Below, in pieces: positions 39,301 to 49,852 of a DNA stretch of 64,000 bases (the first letter of the stretch is position 1; each line of letters starts with the position of its first letter). The DNA comes from Chamaea fasciata (taxonomy: Eukaryota > Chordata > Aves > Passeriformes > Sylviidae), in contig JARCOQ010000016.1 in the NCBI GenBank assembly GCA_029207755.1, forward strand, positions 4,035,001-4,099,000. Reading direction: 5' to 3'. Made by a program: the position numbers and the translations under genes. The notes beneath the pieces are model-generated. The model had not been told where the DNA came from. It saw nothing but the letters and a program-made list of their open reading frames with translations, and searched no databases.

Positions 39301-42300
39301 TATGTCGCTTCCACTTTCTTCTTGGTGGGAGTATTTTCTTTTGCCATTTCTTAGTTTTTCTTTTTCGTTTTCCCGGGAAAAGTCTTCAAAATTTGAGTGA
39401 GCTGACACTGGTGGGAGCGCGTGCCTTTCACGCGAGTATTTTTCCGAGTGCTGCTGAGGTACTGAACAGTGGTGGAAGTTTGCTCTGTGGCTGCTGAAGT
39501 GATGCACATCCTCCTCTCGGGAGAGTGTGCTGTGAGCCCATCGGCTTTTGCAGTGATAATCCTTGTGTGACCTGCTGTAAGCTTGGCTCAATTTGTCATA
39601 GTCCTTATCACAATGAGAGGACTTCCTCTCCCTACCATCCCTTGTTCCATGGGAGGAGTAATAATCATTGTAGTATCTGCATTTTTCCCATCTCCGTGGT
39701 TCATCTTGATAGTATCTTTCTCTAATCCAAGGTCTGTCTCCTTTGGAATAATAATACCTATTCCTGTCAGGATCTGTCCTTTCTCTGCTTCGGGATCTGT
39801 AACGAGAATATTTTCCTGAGCTCCTGCCATTACCGGGACTGTTCCTTTCATTGTGGGAGGATCTGTACTTGCTCTCAGCGCAATACTCCGGCTTGTGACG
39901 GCTTTGCTTGTTTGTTTCCATGCTGTGAGAGCTCCTCCTCCTGTGGGAATGATCATCTGGTTTGTTTCTGGTTTGCCTCTCCTTCTCCTCAGTGTCCGAG
40001 TTTTCTCTCTTCCTCCGGTAGTGCTCTTTGTCAGTCCTTTTGGAGTCATGGATTTTTTTCTTATTTTTTTTCATATGTTTGTCATCATCTTCACATATTT
40101 TATTACTCAGTCCCTCATCTGCTCTAGAAAATTGACTTTCCAATACTTTATCCAGCTTTGTAATAGAAGAGTCATTAACGGGTGGTACTTCTACATAGTT
40201 ATTAGCAATGTCCTTTGTATCTTGGCATTTATCTGTAATATCTAGAGATGCAAGTTTTTTAGAACTACATTCAATGTCAGGCTTTACAGAGGAAATTTGC
40301 CCTAATTTCTCTTTGCTCTCAGGAGACCCTTTGATGTACAAAGGATTTTCTTTTGAAATGAGTTCAGGTTCTTTTGATCTTCTGAGTTTGTCTTTATCTC
40401 TGATGTCTTCAGACTCACGCTGCCCAAGGAATTCACCTTCAGTATCCAAGGATTTTTTCCTAACCTTGTGCTGACCATTGATGTTGAGATGTGCATTATC
40501 AGCTTTTGTTACAATACTTTCAGCAACTTCTTCTTTGGTAAAAATGGTTTCAGAATCTGGTTGAGTAAAAAGTTTCTCAACCTCACAGCTGAAGTTGGAA
40601 GGAACCTTCCTGGATTCTTCATAGGCAAACAGTGCTTCCATCACTACAGTTTCCATAACTCCATCATTGTCAGAAGATTTCTGAGGTCCAGAGACACTGC
40701 ACAAAAACAAAAACATATTTTTAGCTGGAAAAAGTCTATCTAAAAGATTTTAGGAGTAAAATTTCCAAAAGTAAAAAGCGGCAAATGCAAAAGTCTGAAA
40801 GACGTTGTCTTTAGAAAACACTTCTTACACCTCCCTCAGCTCCCATGGACAGTTTTTCTTCTCTCAGTTCTGCAGGTCTTGCCTTAAAAAACCCATCCTC
40901 AACACATCCAACTCCTTCCACTTGCAGCTCTGAATTTCATCAATAGCCAGAACAACTATATTTGCTCTTCCCCCAATTAGAAAAAAGGTAAACACACAGA
41001 TTTCCCTCTCTCCCAAGTGGGAGAGCAGATTGTGTGAATTTGCATTCACTCATCCTAGGATGCAAAAAAGGGAAAGAGGAATAGAAAAAGTATTCCAGAC
41101 AATGAAAGAAAAATATAAAAACAGCCTAAGTTTTACAGGAGGCATCTGCCTGTATTTAGTACGAAAATAATCTGTGCCCACTGCTGATGTTTGCAATACC
41201 AGATGTACGGTGTGGAATTCTCTCTACTGATGTAAAGCTCTTAAGTAGTATTAGTAGATGGGTAAAATAGTAATAATCTTGTATGAAATCTTGTTTTAAT
41301 CAGAGTGTAGTCATTTTACCTTTTTTCCTCTGACATGCTGTTCAGCTGGCTGTACGTAAGAGATTCTAAGATCCCTTGAGGATCTGGCGACAAAGCCTTA
41401 GGCATCTACAATTAAAACACAGAAGTTAACAAACAGAAAGAAAAAGCTATTTTTAGTAGAAAACTACTGCTGGCAAACTTCCAGCATTAGATGTTAAACA
41501 AGATCACACTGAGTTACCTGCACTATTCCCACTTTACACATCACCCCCCTTCTCCCAAAAATGTATTTTATAAACGTATGAAATATTATCTGCCTGAACT
41601 TCTCTTACGTTGGCATATGTCATATGTCAGCTCAGCTCTGCAAATTCGGTGGGATAATAGCACAAAGGATCGGAATGAAAACTGGGCTGTGTTTTCTTGG
41701 TATTCCTCATTGTAGTGCTCATGAATACTGAATGTATCACAGCTGAAGTCCAGATGAACAAATGTAACTCACCGTTTCAAGCACTCCATTTGCTTTAGAG
41801 AAGAAAATCTCAGAAGGTTTAACGGGTTGGACTTGGCAAGTGGAATCATCAAGTTTCAGTCCGTTTTCTTTATATTCATTATCTAAACTAATAGCACCAT
41901 TTAGGGAATCAATTTTTGGCAGCTCATGCTGGGACCTTTCTTCAGCATTCTGGCAGGATGAGTGGGAATTATGCAACGTACGGACCACCTTCCCAATCAG
42001 AATTCCATTGGAAGCTACGACATTGCAATTCCTTTTGAACAAGCCCTTTGACTCCTCGGATCTTCCTGAAGGTTCTGCACCGTAAGGGACCATGTTATCA
42101 GAGCAGAGCTTGGGGTTTCCATTCACTGCTGGCTCAACGAAGATTTCATCAGGAACCTCCTGCTTGGAGACATTAGTAGCAACTGACACTGCGGAGAGGT
42201 TTGAGGTAGGCTCTGCTGCGGAAGAGTTTGTAATTGTGGCTGAAGGAAGGGGCTTCAGATCCTCCTCCTCCACAGCGCTGCCGGGACACTCGGCCTGCGG

Positions 42301-45300
42301 CAGCGCCGGCCGCGCGGGCAGCTTGTTGTGAATACTGATGGTGATCTTCTGGGGTTTGGAAGGGTCTGTCATTGAAGGCCTGGAAATCGCCCAGTTCTGA
42401 ACACAAGCTGTTGGTGGAGCTGAAGATGGCCTTTTCACAGCAACGCCAACAGTGCCGGGATCCTCTTTTAAGGGTCCGTTTCCATTTAAACGACTTGAAC
42501 TCTGGATTTGAAGAGATTGTAAGATGGATATGTTCAATTACACAGCTTTGGAAGTTTTACAACATTGAATTCTCATACTAAATAGTTCTACAGATTGCTT
42601 CAACACCTAAGAAGAAACTTCACCTCCCTTCCAATAAATCTATGTCCAACAGGTGTGCGTAAATCCTGCCTTTGGTATCAAATCAGCATCAGTTTGACAC
42701 CCACCCAAATAACTTAAGATTGGCTAAAGCTATTTTAAAAGGTATTTATTTTCCTTTTTAAACACTTCCCAACAACACAGAATAATTCTGCTAGTACTCA
42801 GGAAAAAGACAATTTGTATTCTATCACTGTCTCAGCTACAATGACACTGATAGGGATGGGCCAGATATTTACTTCATAAATTTAAATTACTTCGGCATTA
42901 ATGGACTACTTTTTAAATTTAAATTATTTAGACATTAATAGACGACTTAAATTGTCTCGAGAACACAGCTCTCAGGCTTTAGAAAGCTGAGCTGGAAGGA
43001 TAAAGTAACAAAGTGGCATGGCTGCACAATTAAGGATTAGCCACTGTTTGAATAACTCTGGCTGTAGCAGGAGGGCTGTGAAGAAACCTGCTGAGTGGAA
43101 GGGAAAATAAAACTGAAAAAACCCCACGCCACATCCAAACCCGCTGTAACTCGGTGCTGTCATGTGTCCCCCTGCAGTTACCTTAATCATGTGGGGAGGC
43201 AGCCGTGGTCCCATGAAGGCAGCCTGCTTGCTGCCGGCGCCGCGCTGGCCCAGGAAGGAGCGCGGGTAGGAGGGCGCGGGCAGGTAAAAGGCTCGCTCCC
43301 CCAGCGTCAGGTCGTAGCGCCTCGGGAGAGAAAAGGCACCTTAGCTCTCAGTTCACAACCTCGCTGCTGTGAGGGGCACCTCACAGCTCTTCTTCCAGCT
43401 TATTCCTGCATGAAACCCCATCCCATAATCTCACAGCGACAGTGTACGTGACACCATCCCCTAATCTCATAGCGACAGCGTATGTGACACCAAAGATGCA
43501 TCTGGAAGATTTAGGCAAGACTACAAACTGAAGATTAGATAATGGTCTTCCTACAATGTCCTTTCCAGAGCAATGGTTCAGTCTCCCACCATCTATGGCC
43601 ATGATTTCTCCTCTTTTCTAAACTGGCCAGCAGCAGAGAGCAGATAGAAAGCAGCGTACCCAAGTGCAGAGGTTTAAGGTTAAGCAATGAAAGGTAATAA
43701 ATGACACAGGGAATTTCCACTTAGACAGAAATATACAAATAGTAATAATTTCCTAGGGTGAAAAGAAAGAGACTTGAAAACAGGAAAAGTATCGGCAACG
43801 TGATAGTAAAAAATGCTCTGAGCACATCTGGTGTTATTACCTGATATAAAAGAGTACATAAGCTTGCTGATTGAGAACTGTTTTGATATCAGAAAGCTCT
43901 ACTGAGGCATCATTCATTCGGTACCAAAGTCCATTACCAGCCTGCAAACAAAGACAGAATATCTTCAGATGAATTGCATGTGTTCCAGAGGACATCACAG
44001 ATAGAGCACTGCAGAACAAAGCATACCAAAACAGAGCAAACAAAGCACATGATGCAATGTTTTCCCCTAAAACCAGTGACATTTTAACTTCTTTGCCAGC
44101 ACAGATTTTATCCCGTTAGAAGTTGAGCTGATCTACCTTTATGAAGCAGAGATAGTGTCCGGCATTACAGTTGAAGCCACTATGTACAAGAACTGCATAT
44201 AAAGCATAGATGAGGGGTTCTCCAATAGATTGGGACATATATGCTCGAAGATCCAAATATTCAGGGTATTTTACATCCTAAACAAAGACAGAGAGGATTC
44301 AAAAGTTATCCTGAAATACTTCATGGAACAGCCTGAAAAAGACACAGACTAGGACTATATAAATATATTTTTCAATTCACTAGAAAATGCCTATTCTTGG
44401 AAACAACATTTAATAACTTAAGCTGCAGGGAGCTATTTTCTAGGGAATTAGCTCTTTAAGGGTCTTATGGTCACACAGGAACTCTTTCAGTATTAAAAAA
44501 GAAAAGTAACAGCCACAGCTGCTGAGTTGTTATATCGAGTTCTCTCACAGTGTAGTTACTGCCTGAAATGCGAACAACTTTAAAATGAGTATTCGTCTTT
44601 GGGAAAAGTCCATTCCGAGAAGATAAAGCAGCACTCCAGCTGCAAACATACCTTGTTGATCTTTCCACCTGTAAAATTCGCGAATCTTTTCAGCGATATT
44701 GTGAGAACATTGGAAGAGCGATGTATCGTGTATCTCTTTGATGCTGGAACCATCTTTTTACACCTTAAAAACAAGCACAGACGTATTTTTTAACAGTATA
44801 TTCTTTTCTTACCCAGAAGTCAAACAAGTTTTCATCTCTCATACATGCTTATGCTATTTGAATGATATTTCGCTTGCATAATATGTTAGATCTTTTCTTA
44901 AATCCATAAACTGCATTTCAGCTTTGGTAACAGAGAGAATACAGCAGGATATTAGAGACAGCTCTACAAAACAAAGAATAAAGGATTTAGGACATTATCT
45001 CTTGATAGCCAAATAAATGCCTGAACACGTATCTTTCTTATGTCAAAAAGGTAAGGCAGTAAAAAAATGTCCAAAAAAAGTCACTGGAAGGAAACAGCCG
45101 TTCTACAAGAGGCAGACATTGGACAATATTGAGTTTTCTTGTACTGAGGTTGCCTGGAAAGACTGAAACTCTCTGCAGTCCTTCAAAACAAAATCGGTAA
45201 CTTTGTTTGTTTCACTGCACACTCAAAGGAGGTACAGACTAAGTCCTAAAATGCAACCATCAGCACAAAGACTGAAACATGTCACTTTACATTGTCAAGA

Positions 45301-48300
45301 AAAACACTGCTGAGAGCTAACAAACAGGAAGAATTCAATAGCCTCTTTTAAACTGATGTCAAAACAAGGCACAGAATTCCAAACTGATGAAGAAAGCCAA
45401 TTAATAAGAGAGCCACCCAGAATAAGAAAAGAGAAAAAGAAGTGTTCTATAAAATTCTGAAACTTGGATTTAGAGATGAAGGTTTCAGGCAGTAGTAATC
45501 CTTGTTAGAAAAAATAATGGTAGAAAACAAAAAAGGAAACTGAAAAGTAATGTAATAGTTTGCCAGCAATGGAAATGACACTGTACATACACCAACCCTT
45601 TCTTTTCAAACTCACAAAAAGACTAAACTTCTGGGTTTGTGTGTGACTAAGCTGGTGTACCCTCCCTCCCCAAATCCTTGTCCAAATCCCTGTGCTCCAG
45701 CTCACCACTTCTTATCAGCCATGCCTTTTAACTTCTGGCCATGAGTATTTTATGTGTGACCTCACACCCAGACAGCACAGACAGTATTAGGAATAAAAAT
45801 CTAATGTGAGCAATACAATTCTTACAACGTATTTCCAAATATTCAACAGAAATATAAAAATTACTCATTGGGAAACAAGTGCATTATTTTCCAAGCTCTG
45901 ATTGATTTCAGTGTATTAGTTATGTCAACAAAACTAAATGAAAGAGCAAGCCATGTCTGTCTTATTGCTAAACAAGGTCAAGAGAGAACTTATCCTCCAG
46001 GTCATGCACTGCATTGAACATGTATCTTGTATTAAGGTGTAATTAATAATAATCTTACTTGCTACACTTGTAGCTATTTTCACCATCCAGCTGTTCTGGT
46101 TTCACAAATTGTTCTAGAGCTCTGGTCACGGATGTAACTGCCTGGATGAGTAAGAAAGTAGAACAATAAGTCACAAAAAATGCAGAATTTCAAGCACTTA
46201 CAAGCACTTTACAAGAGAACCTTGCTAGTTTATACTTAAGTGGCCTACTGTGAACCAGCAAACAGCGTGAAGGAGGGGACAGGAACAGAGTTCACTGAGT
46301 ATTTACCTCATTTCAAAATGATCCCACTTCAAAACAAATAAATTTTGCAGTGCCAGACAGTATCTGGGGTATGCTTTGGCATCAGTAATGAGAACAATCA
46401 AACCCACCAGTCTAACAATAGATGTATGTTGAAGTAGAATAATCGAGAAGTATGATTATATCATTGTTTGTGTAGCCGTAATTATTATTTTTCCAGCTTA
46501 AATCCAATCCAAACATGGAGAGCATTTCCATGGCTTCCACAGAACAACAAAGTCCAATCCACCACCATCCACCACCAACCTGTTTTGTTTCAACAAGGTA
46601 AGTTTCTAAGCAAAATGACTTTATTTTACAAAGCTCTACAGGCCTTTACCCATCTCACAAACGTCTTACCTTTATATCCAAAGTAATATCGAGAAACGGC
46701 TCGTACGTGTCCGACACGGCTTTGCAGTTCAAGCACTTTACTGGAATCAAAATACAAATGCTTAACATCACGGGAATGAGACTAACTGCATGAATTTAAA
46801 TTATTAATACACATTACTTTAGTCAAACTACAAACTCCTTTGCTACAGGCAGATAAAAAGACACAGGGCAGTTCAAAAAACAGTGAATTTTTTAAAAAAA
46901 GTACCTCGAGATCTTAGATATCCTCCAAATATTTGATAAATAAGTGTGGTGGCTTGAGAAGATCTGTCTAATCTGGAAATAAATTAGAGTCAGACTTCAG
47001 AAGACTGAAAGCACAGAGTTAATTCCTCAAACAATTTTTTGTTTTAGGAAAACCAAGGACATAGATTTTCATTCTTAACAGTAAATAAAGTAGTAAGAGG
47101 GGTTAGGAAAAATTTAAATTTAATTATTCTATGCTTACTTGGTGCTTCCATTCAGGCAAGCTTTCTGTAAAGCATCAACAGTGAAGCATAAGAATTCATG
47201 TGCATCCTCTTGACTGCCAAAATGGAAATGTTTTCCTATTCCTAATAAATAAGAAGGTTATCATATATTTATTCCTTATAGAATGAAAGAAGACACACAT
47301 TTTAAAAACACCTCTTCTTTAAAGTATCAAAATTATTTATGTGCATCAAATAACTCACTGTAAAATTAAAAAAAATAAAAATAAACCTACATCAGACGAC
47401 TTACTTTTAAGGCCATTGATAACAGACGTAGGTTTGATGGCATTATTAGAGCAACAGAGGACCTGGTTGATGTGACTTTCCATTGTGCACATCATACAGA
47501 ATCCTTCTACATGACCTGGTGAAAGAAGAAAGCATCCCATTCTAGTCAAATACACATTGCTAAAAAAAAACCCCACCCCAAAATAAAAATAATTATGATA
47601 ATCTAAGTTGTGGGTGCAATGTTCGCTCTCTGTGGTGCAGTCTCTTCTCCTAAAGTGTCAATATCCCAACATAGTGTTTGGTTTTTTTGGCGGCACTGTA
47701 TTTTTTGTGGCATTTTATTAGGCAGAACTGTACAGAATAAAACTCACTAAATCACAGACCAGGCTGCTCAAAGCCCCACCCAACCTGGCCTGGAACACTC
47801 CCACTGGAAGGTGTCCCTGCCCACGGCGGAGGATTGGAACTACATCATTCTGAAGGTTCCTTCCAACGAACCCGTGACTCTTAACTGAAATAATTTTTAT
47901 ATATAGGAATAAAACGCAATCAAACTTCTAGGAATACATATTAAGATATCAGACTAGAAAGCATACAGGTGCCTTAGGAAAGAAACCCCTCATTTATGGA
48001 TATAAAAAGAAGCTACCCTACGCTTAAATGAAGTCAAGTATAAAAACAAAATTCAAAGAACAAAAATTCCAGGGTTTAAAAAATACAAATGTAATTATTT
48101 AGAATAAAATCAGCCTAAATTTTAATACAGTGCCCCTCAAATTTCTATTTGAGTTCGTAAGAGATTGGTTTGCAGTGCTTTCTAGAATGTTTGGGTTTTT
48201 TAATGGGTCGACATTGAACACATAATTTATCACAGTATAAGTGCACTGCAGTATCTCGGCTGTGAAGACTAAGAATCTTCAACGCCAACATCCTAAATTT

Positions 48301-49843
48301 TATCACCTTTCTACCAGCAGGAAACCCAAATGCCAAATGTTCATCAAATGCCTCACTTTACAACGTACTTCATTATTCACATGAAGCAAGAAATGATCTT
48401 TTCTTTAAGTTTTACCGCGGCACATTAAATTAACAAATTCACTTTATGTGTCTCCCATTATTCTGAGCCTCCTTTTAGCAGAATCATAGAACCATTTAAG
48501 CTGGAAAAGACCTTTAAGATCTCGTTCAAAACCTCCTTCTACAGGCAAAATAGGACAACTAAGAATTTTTTTTCAAAGAACCCCTGTTTTTTTCTACCTT
48601 CGGAGCTGTCCAACAGATTTATAGTGTTAGAAAATACTCACATGACTTGGTGTGCTCAAGTGAGAGCATGTAATTGGCAAGAGGAGGCGTGTAGGTCAAA
48701 CACTGGAGAGTAGAATTAAGGAAACACGTGTTGCCGAGGTTCTGCAGCCCAACTCCAACACTTTGTGTTTGCTGCCAGTCCATACAGATTTTCTCAGGCG
48801 GAAAAAGAATTCTTTGTGGCGGAGCAATCCCATCATTAACAACTGCAAGAAATTGGTATTTTCAAAAAGAGTTGTACTGGTTTCGTTTTAAAGGGAGTAT
48901 TTAAAAAGTAGGATTCTGCAGGAACAGCCTGAAGAACCTGAAGCTCTACTCCAAAACACAGCAACACATGATGCACAGCTTTAACACTGCCATGTGAATT
49001 TGCTGGTCAACACTCTCTTTTGGGCAATAGTTTATTCATCTGTTTTAATTCTTCTAATAATAGACAGAAACGACCACTCTGATTTTAATATCCGATTTCT
49101 TTATCTCTACATCCTTTAATCTCTTAATTAAATTATTAGGTTTTTCCTTATTGTAACTTAAACCACACACTTACACTTGTGGTTGTGCAGCAAGAAGAAC
49201 TCAGACAGACAAACAAGTAAGCAGCACAGAAAGTAACCCCACAGATATCAGATCTCTTCCTGGGCAGCGTTATTATTCAAAGACTTGTGAATAATGGAAG
49301 CCATGAATAGATATGGTAAAATGTACTTTTCTCTCCAGAACAGAAGAGACCTAGGGACATCTGAGCATTATGAAAAGCTCCCCTTATTTGATTTTACATA
49401 AATAAAAAATATTTTACAAATCAATTGTAAATAGATAAACCCAAGTTCTGCAACACCCATCCCTGCAGCTGCCTTAGGGGATGCACAAAATTGAAGTCTG
49501 TGGCTGAACCCTTGATTCACTGTAGTCCAATTTATTAGCAACATAACAACTAAAATCTGCTTCTAACTTTGGTTTTGTTTTTAACAAAAAGGAGGGAGGA
49601 CAGAAGACACTTACCTAGATCTCTTTGGGCAAAAGGCTTCGATTTTTGAGATGATCTACAATAAATATGACCTCCAGGACCTTTGTCCACAGAGACTTTG
49701 TTTGGATCTTCTGTAGGAGGTACCCGGCCCAAACTTGCAGTGCGTGATGTCATTTTTTTAGTACGGGGTTTCATAGATTTGTCAGACCGTCTCGAGGAAG
49801 ATTTTTTAGACTTTGAAGATTTTGGCTTGTTAACTATGGTCAT
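36329..49843 (-). CDS. USP42: Ubiquitin carboxyl-terminal hydrolase 42, complete coding sequence
   Basis: Sixteen coding exons on the minus strand join in phase into 1332 codons plus stop, close to the human length of about 1320. The N-terminal 76 residues are Ser/Lys-rich. The USP catalytic core follows: the Cys box [20 protein letters not shown] (Cys116, codon 48724-48726), the QEDAHEF box, a zinc-binding pair KCLNC (240/243) and KCSKC (287/290), and the His box [12 protein letters not shown] (His367, codon 44155-44157). The second half is low-complexity, Ser/Glu-rich then Arg/Ser/Lys-rich (exons 13-16), matching the family's long basic tail. USP42 cleaves ubiquitin from nuclear substrates, with p53 and histone H2B reported in mammals. 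The start ATG is at 49841-49843. The gene is convergent with CYTH3 and divergent from EIF2AK1, as in human. Confidence 0.96.
36370..38431 (-). other. USP42: USP42 intron 16
   Basis: This 2.1 kb intron contains a run of A (about 36968-36986), TTAA-rich sequence near 37840 and a CR1 fragment at 38266-38331. No other gene was seen. Confidence 0.75.
38266..38331 (-). mobile_element. CR1 LINE 3'-end fragment
   Basis: The plus strand reads TAGAATGGTTTGGGTTGGAA followed by a GGGATCTTAAAGATCACC-type core and the cytosine-rich block before TGCCA. This is the classic antisense view of the avian CR1 3' terminus, so the element lies on the minus strand. Confidence 0.85.
38432..38718 (-). CDS. USP42: USP42 exon 16 (Lys-rich tail)
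   Basis: The acceptor TTCCTTCAG precedes the exon and the donor GTAAGG follows it. It encodes [18 protein letters not shown], a nine-Lys run, then [14 protein letters not shown] through MASTEYVR, with phase 1 at the end. It corresponds to the poly-Lys segment near the C terminus of mammalian USP42. Confidence 0.9.
39200..40696 (-). CDS. USP42: USP42 exon 15 (large Arg/Ser/Lys-rich exon)
   Basis: The acceptor TTTTGTGCAG precedes the exon and the donor GTAAGC follows it. It encodes 498 full codons: an acidic first part, then an RS-like region ([33 protein letters not shown]) and a basic end ([18 protein letters not shown]). This matches the disordered basic tail of USP42, likely nuclear and nucleolar targeting (inference). 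Open frames on other strands and frames here arise from the biased composition. Confidence 0.95.
41320..41405 (-). CDS. USP42: USP42 exon 14
   Basis: The acceptor TTAATTGTAG precedes the exon and the donor GTAAAA follows it. It encodes [20 protein letters not shown] and then LNSMSEEK, starting in phase 0 and ending after 2 nt. Confidence 0.88.
41773..42501 (-). CDS. USP42: USP42 exon 13 (Ser/Pro-rich)
   Basis: The acceptor CTTCAAATCCAG precedes the exon and the donor GTGAGT follows it. It has 243 codons in phase 0 at both ends. The segment [20 protein letters not shown] is a conserved USP42 landmark, followed by a disordered Ser/Asn/Glu-rich region ending KANGVLET. Confidence 0.94.
42877..42950. 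repeat. Two-copy imperfect tandem repeat, 37-nt unit
   Basis: Copies 42877-42913 and 42914-42950 both begin TAAATTTAAATTA and share CATTAATGGAC/CATTAATAGAC. They lie in USP42 intron 12. Confidence 0.6.
43182..43320 (-). CDS. USP42: USP42 exon 12
   Basis: The acceptor CTCTCCCGAG precedes the exon and the donor GTAACT follows it. It encodes [20 protein letters not shown] through [15 protein letters not shown], which follows the catalytic domain. The exon is GC-rich compared with its neighbours. Confidence 0.9.
43418..43489. repeat. Two-copy tandem duplication, 36-nt unit
   Basis: Copies 43418-43453 and 43454-43489 (CCATCCC..TAATCTCA..AGCGACAG..GTGACA) differ at a few bases. They lie in USP42 intron 11. 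Confidence 0.8.
43841..43941 (-). CDS. USP42: USP42 exon 11 (end of catalytic domain)
   Basis: The acceptor TTTGTTTGCAG precedes the exon and the donor GTAATA follows it. It encodes [20 protein letters not shown] and [13 protein letters not shown]. Trp-Tyr-x-Met-Asn-Asp contains the third-triad Asn/Asp region and AYVLFY is the final strand of the USP fold. Confidence 0.95.
44137..44277 (-). CDS. USP42: USP42 exon 10 (catalytic His box)
   Basis: The acceptor TTGTTTAG precedes the exon and the donor GTAGAT follows it. It encodes [16 protein letters not shown] through [18 protein letters not shown]; His367 of GHY is the general base of the Cys protease. Confidence 0.96.
44652..44763 (-). CDS. 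USP42: USP42 exon 9
   Basis: The acceptor GTTTTTAAG precedes the exon and the donor GTATGT follows it. It encodes [20 protein letters not shown] and [17 protein letters not shown]; the first Cys is the last zinc-type ligand (Cys290), and LKRF is a USP-fold strand. Confidence 0.95.
44764..46058 (-). other. USP42: USP42 intron 8
   Basis: This 1.3 kb intron is A-rich on the plus strand. I see nothing recognisable in it. Confidence 0.8.
46059..46141 (-). CDS. USP42: USP42 exon 8
   Basis: The acceptor CTCATCCAG precedes the exon and the donor GTAAGA follows it. It encodes [20 protein letters not shown] and ENSYKCS, which contains Cys287. Confidence 0.95.
46670..46740 (-). CDS. USP42: USP42 exon 7 (first CxxC)
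   Basis: The acceptor GATTCCAG precedes the exon and the donor GTAAGA follows it. It encodes [20 protein letters not shown] then DIK; Cys240 and Cys243 are the first half of the USP zinc-ribbon position. Confidence 0.95.
46905..46972 (-). CDS. USP42: USP42 exon 6
   Basis: The acceptor TTTATTTCCAG precedes the exon and the donor GTACTT follows it. It encodes [20 protein letters not shown] and SR, the conserved USP segment before the zinc ribbon. Confidence 0.94.
47139..47241 (-). CDS. USP42: USP42 exon 5 (QEDAHEF box)
   Basis: The acceptor TTTATTAG precedes the exon and the donor GTAAGC follows it. It encodes [20 protein letters not shown] and [20 protein letters not shown] is a strongly conserved USP motif. 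Confidence 0.95.
47405..47515 (-). CDS. USP42: USP42 exon 4
   Basis: The acceptor CTTTCACCAG precedes the exon and the donor GTAAGT follows it. It encodes [20 protein letters not shown] and [16 protein letters not shown], part of the finger/palm region. Confidence 0.94.
47763..47880 (+). mobile_element. CR1-like LINE fragment
   Basis: GGAAGGTGTCCCTGCCCACG followed by GGATTGGAACTA and GGTTCCTTCCAAC is the sense 3' end of an avian CR1. The preceding part, CAGGCTGCTCAAAGCCCCAC, also resembles CR1 internal sequence but reads more like the opposite orientation, so the copy may be composite. It lies in USP42 intron 3. Confidence 0.65.
48479..48535 (-). mobile_element. Degraded CR1 LINE 3'-end fragment
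   Basis: The plus strand reads AGAATCATAGAACCATTTAA then GCTGGAAAAGACCTTTAAGATC, the antisense view of the CR1 terminus. It lies in USP42 intron 3. Confidence 0.75.
48642..48842 (-). CDS. USP42: USP42 exon 3 (catalytic Cys box)
   Basis: The acceptor TTTCTTGCAG precedes the exon and the donor GTGAGT follows it. It encodes [20 protein letters not shown] through [13 protein letters not shown], with the nucleophile Cys116 in NLGNTCFLN. It is the first catalytic-domain exon. Confidence 0.96.
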
Positions 49844-49852
49844 TGTTCATAT
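49615..49852 (-). CDS. USP42: USP42 exon 2 with start codon
   Basis: The acceptor GCCTTGTTACAG precedes the exon and the donor GTAAGT follows it. The coding part starts with ATG at 49841-49843 and encodes [20 protein letters not shown] onward, 76 full codons rich in Ser and Lys. Nine 5' UTR bases precede the ATG in this exon; they contain another, out-of-frame ATG (49848-49850). Confidence 0.92.

Noticed and set aside
39525..40474. Open frames on the plus strand and a second minus frame across the large USP42 exon
   Set aside because: They are shadows of the long Arg/Ser/Lys-coding exon and have no independent signals.
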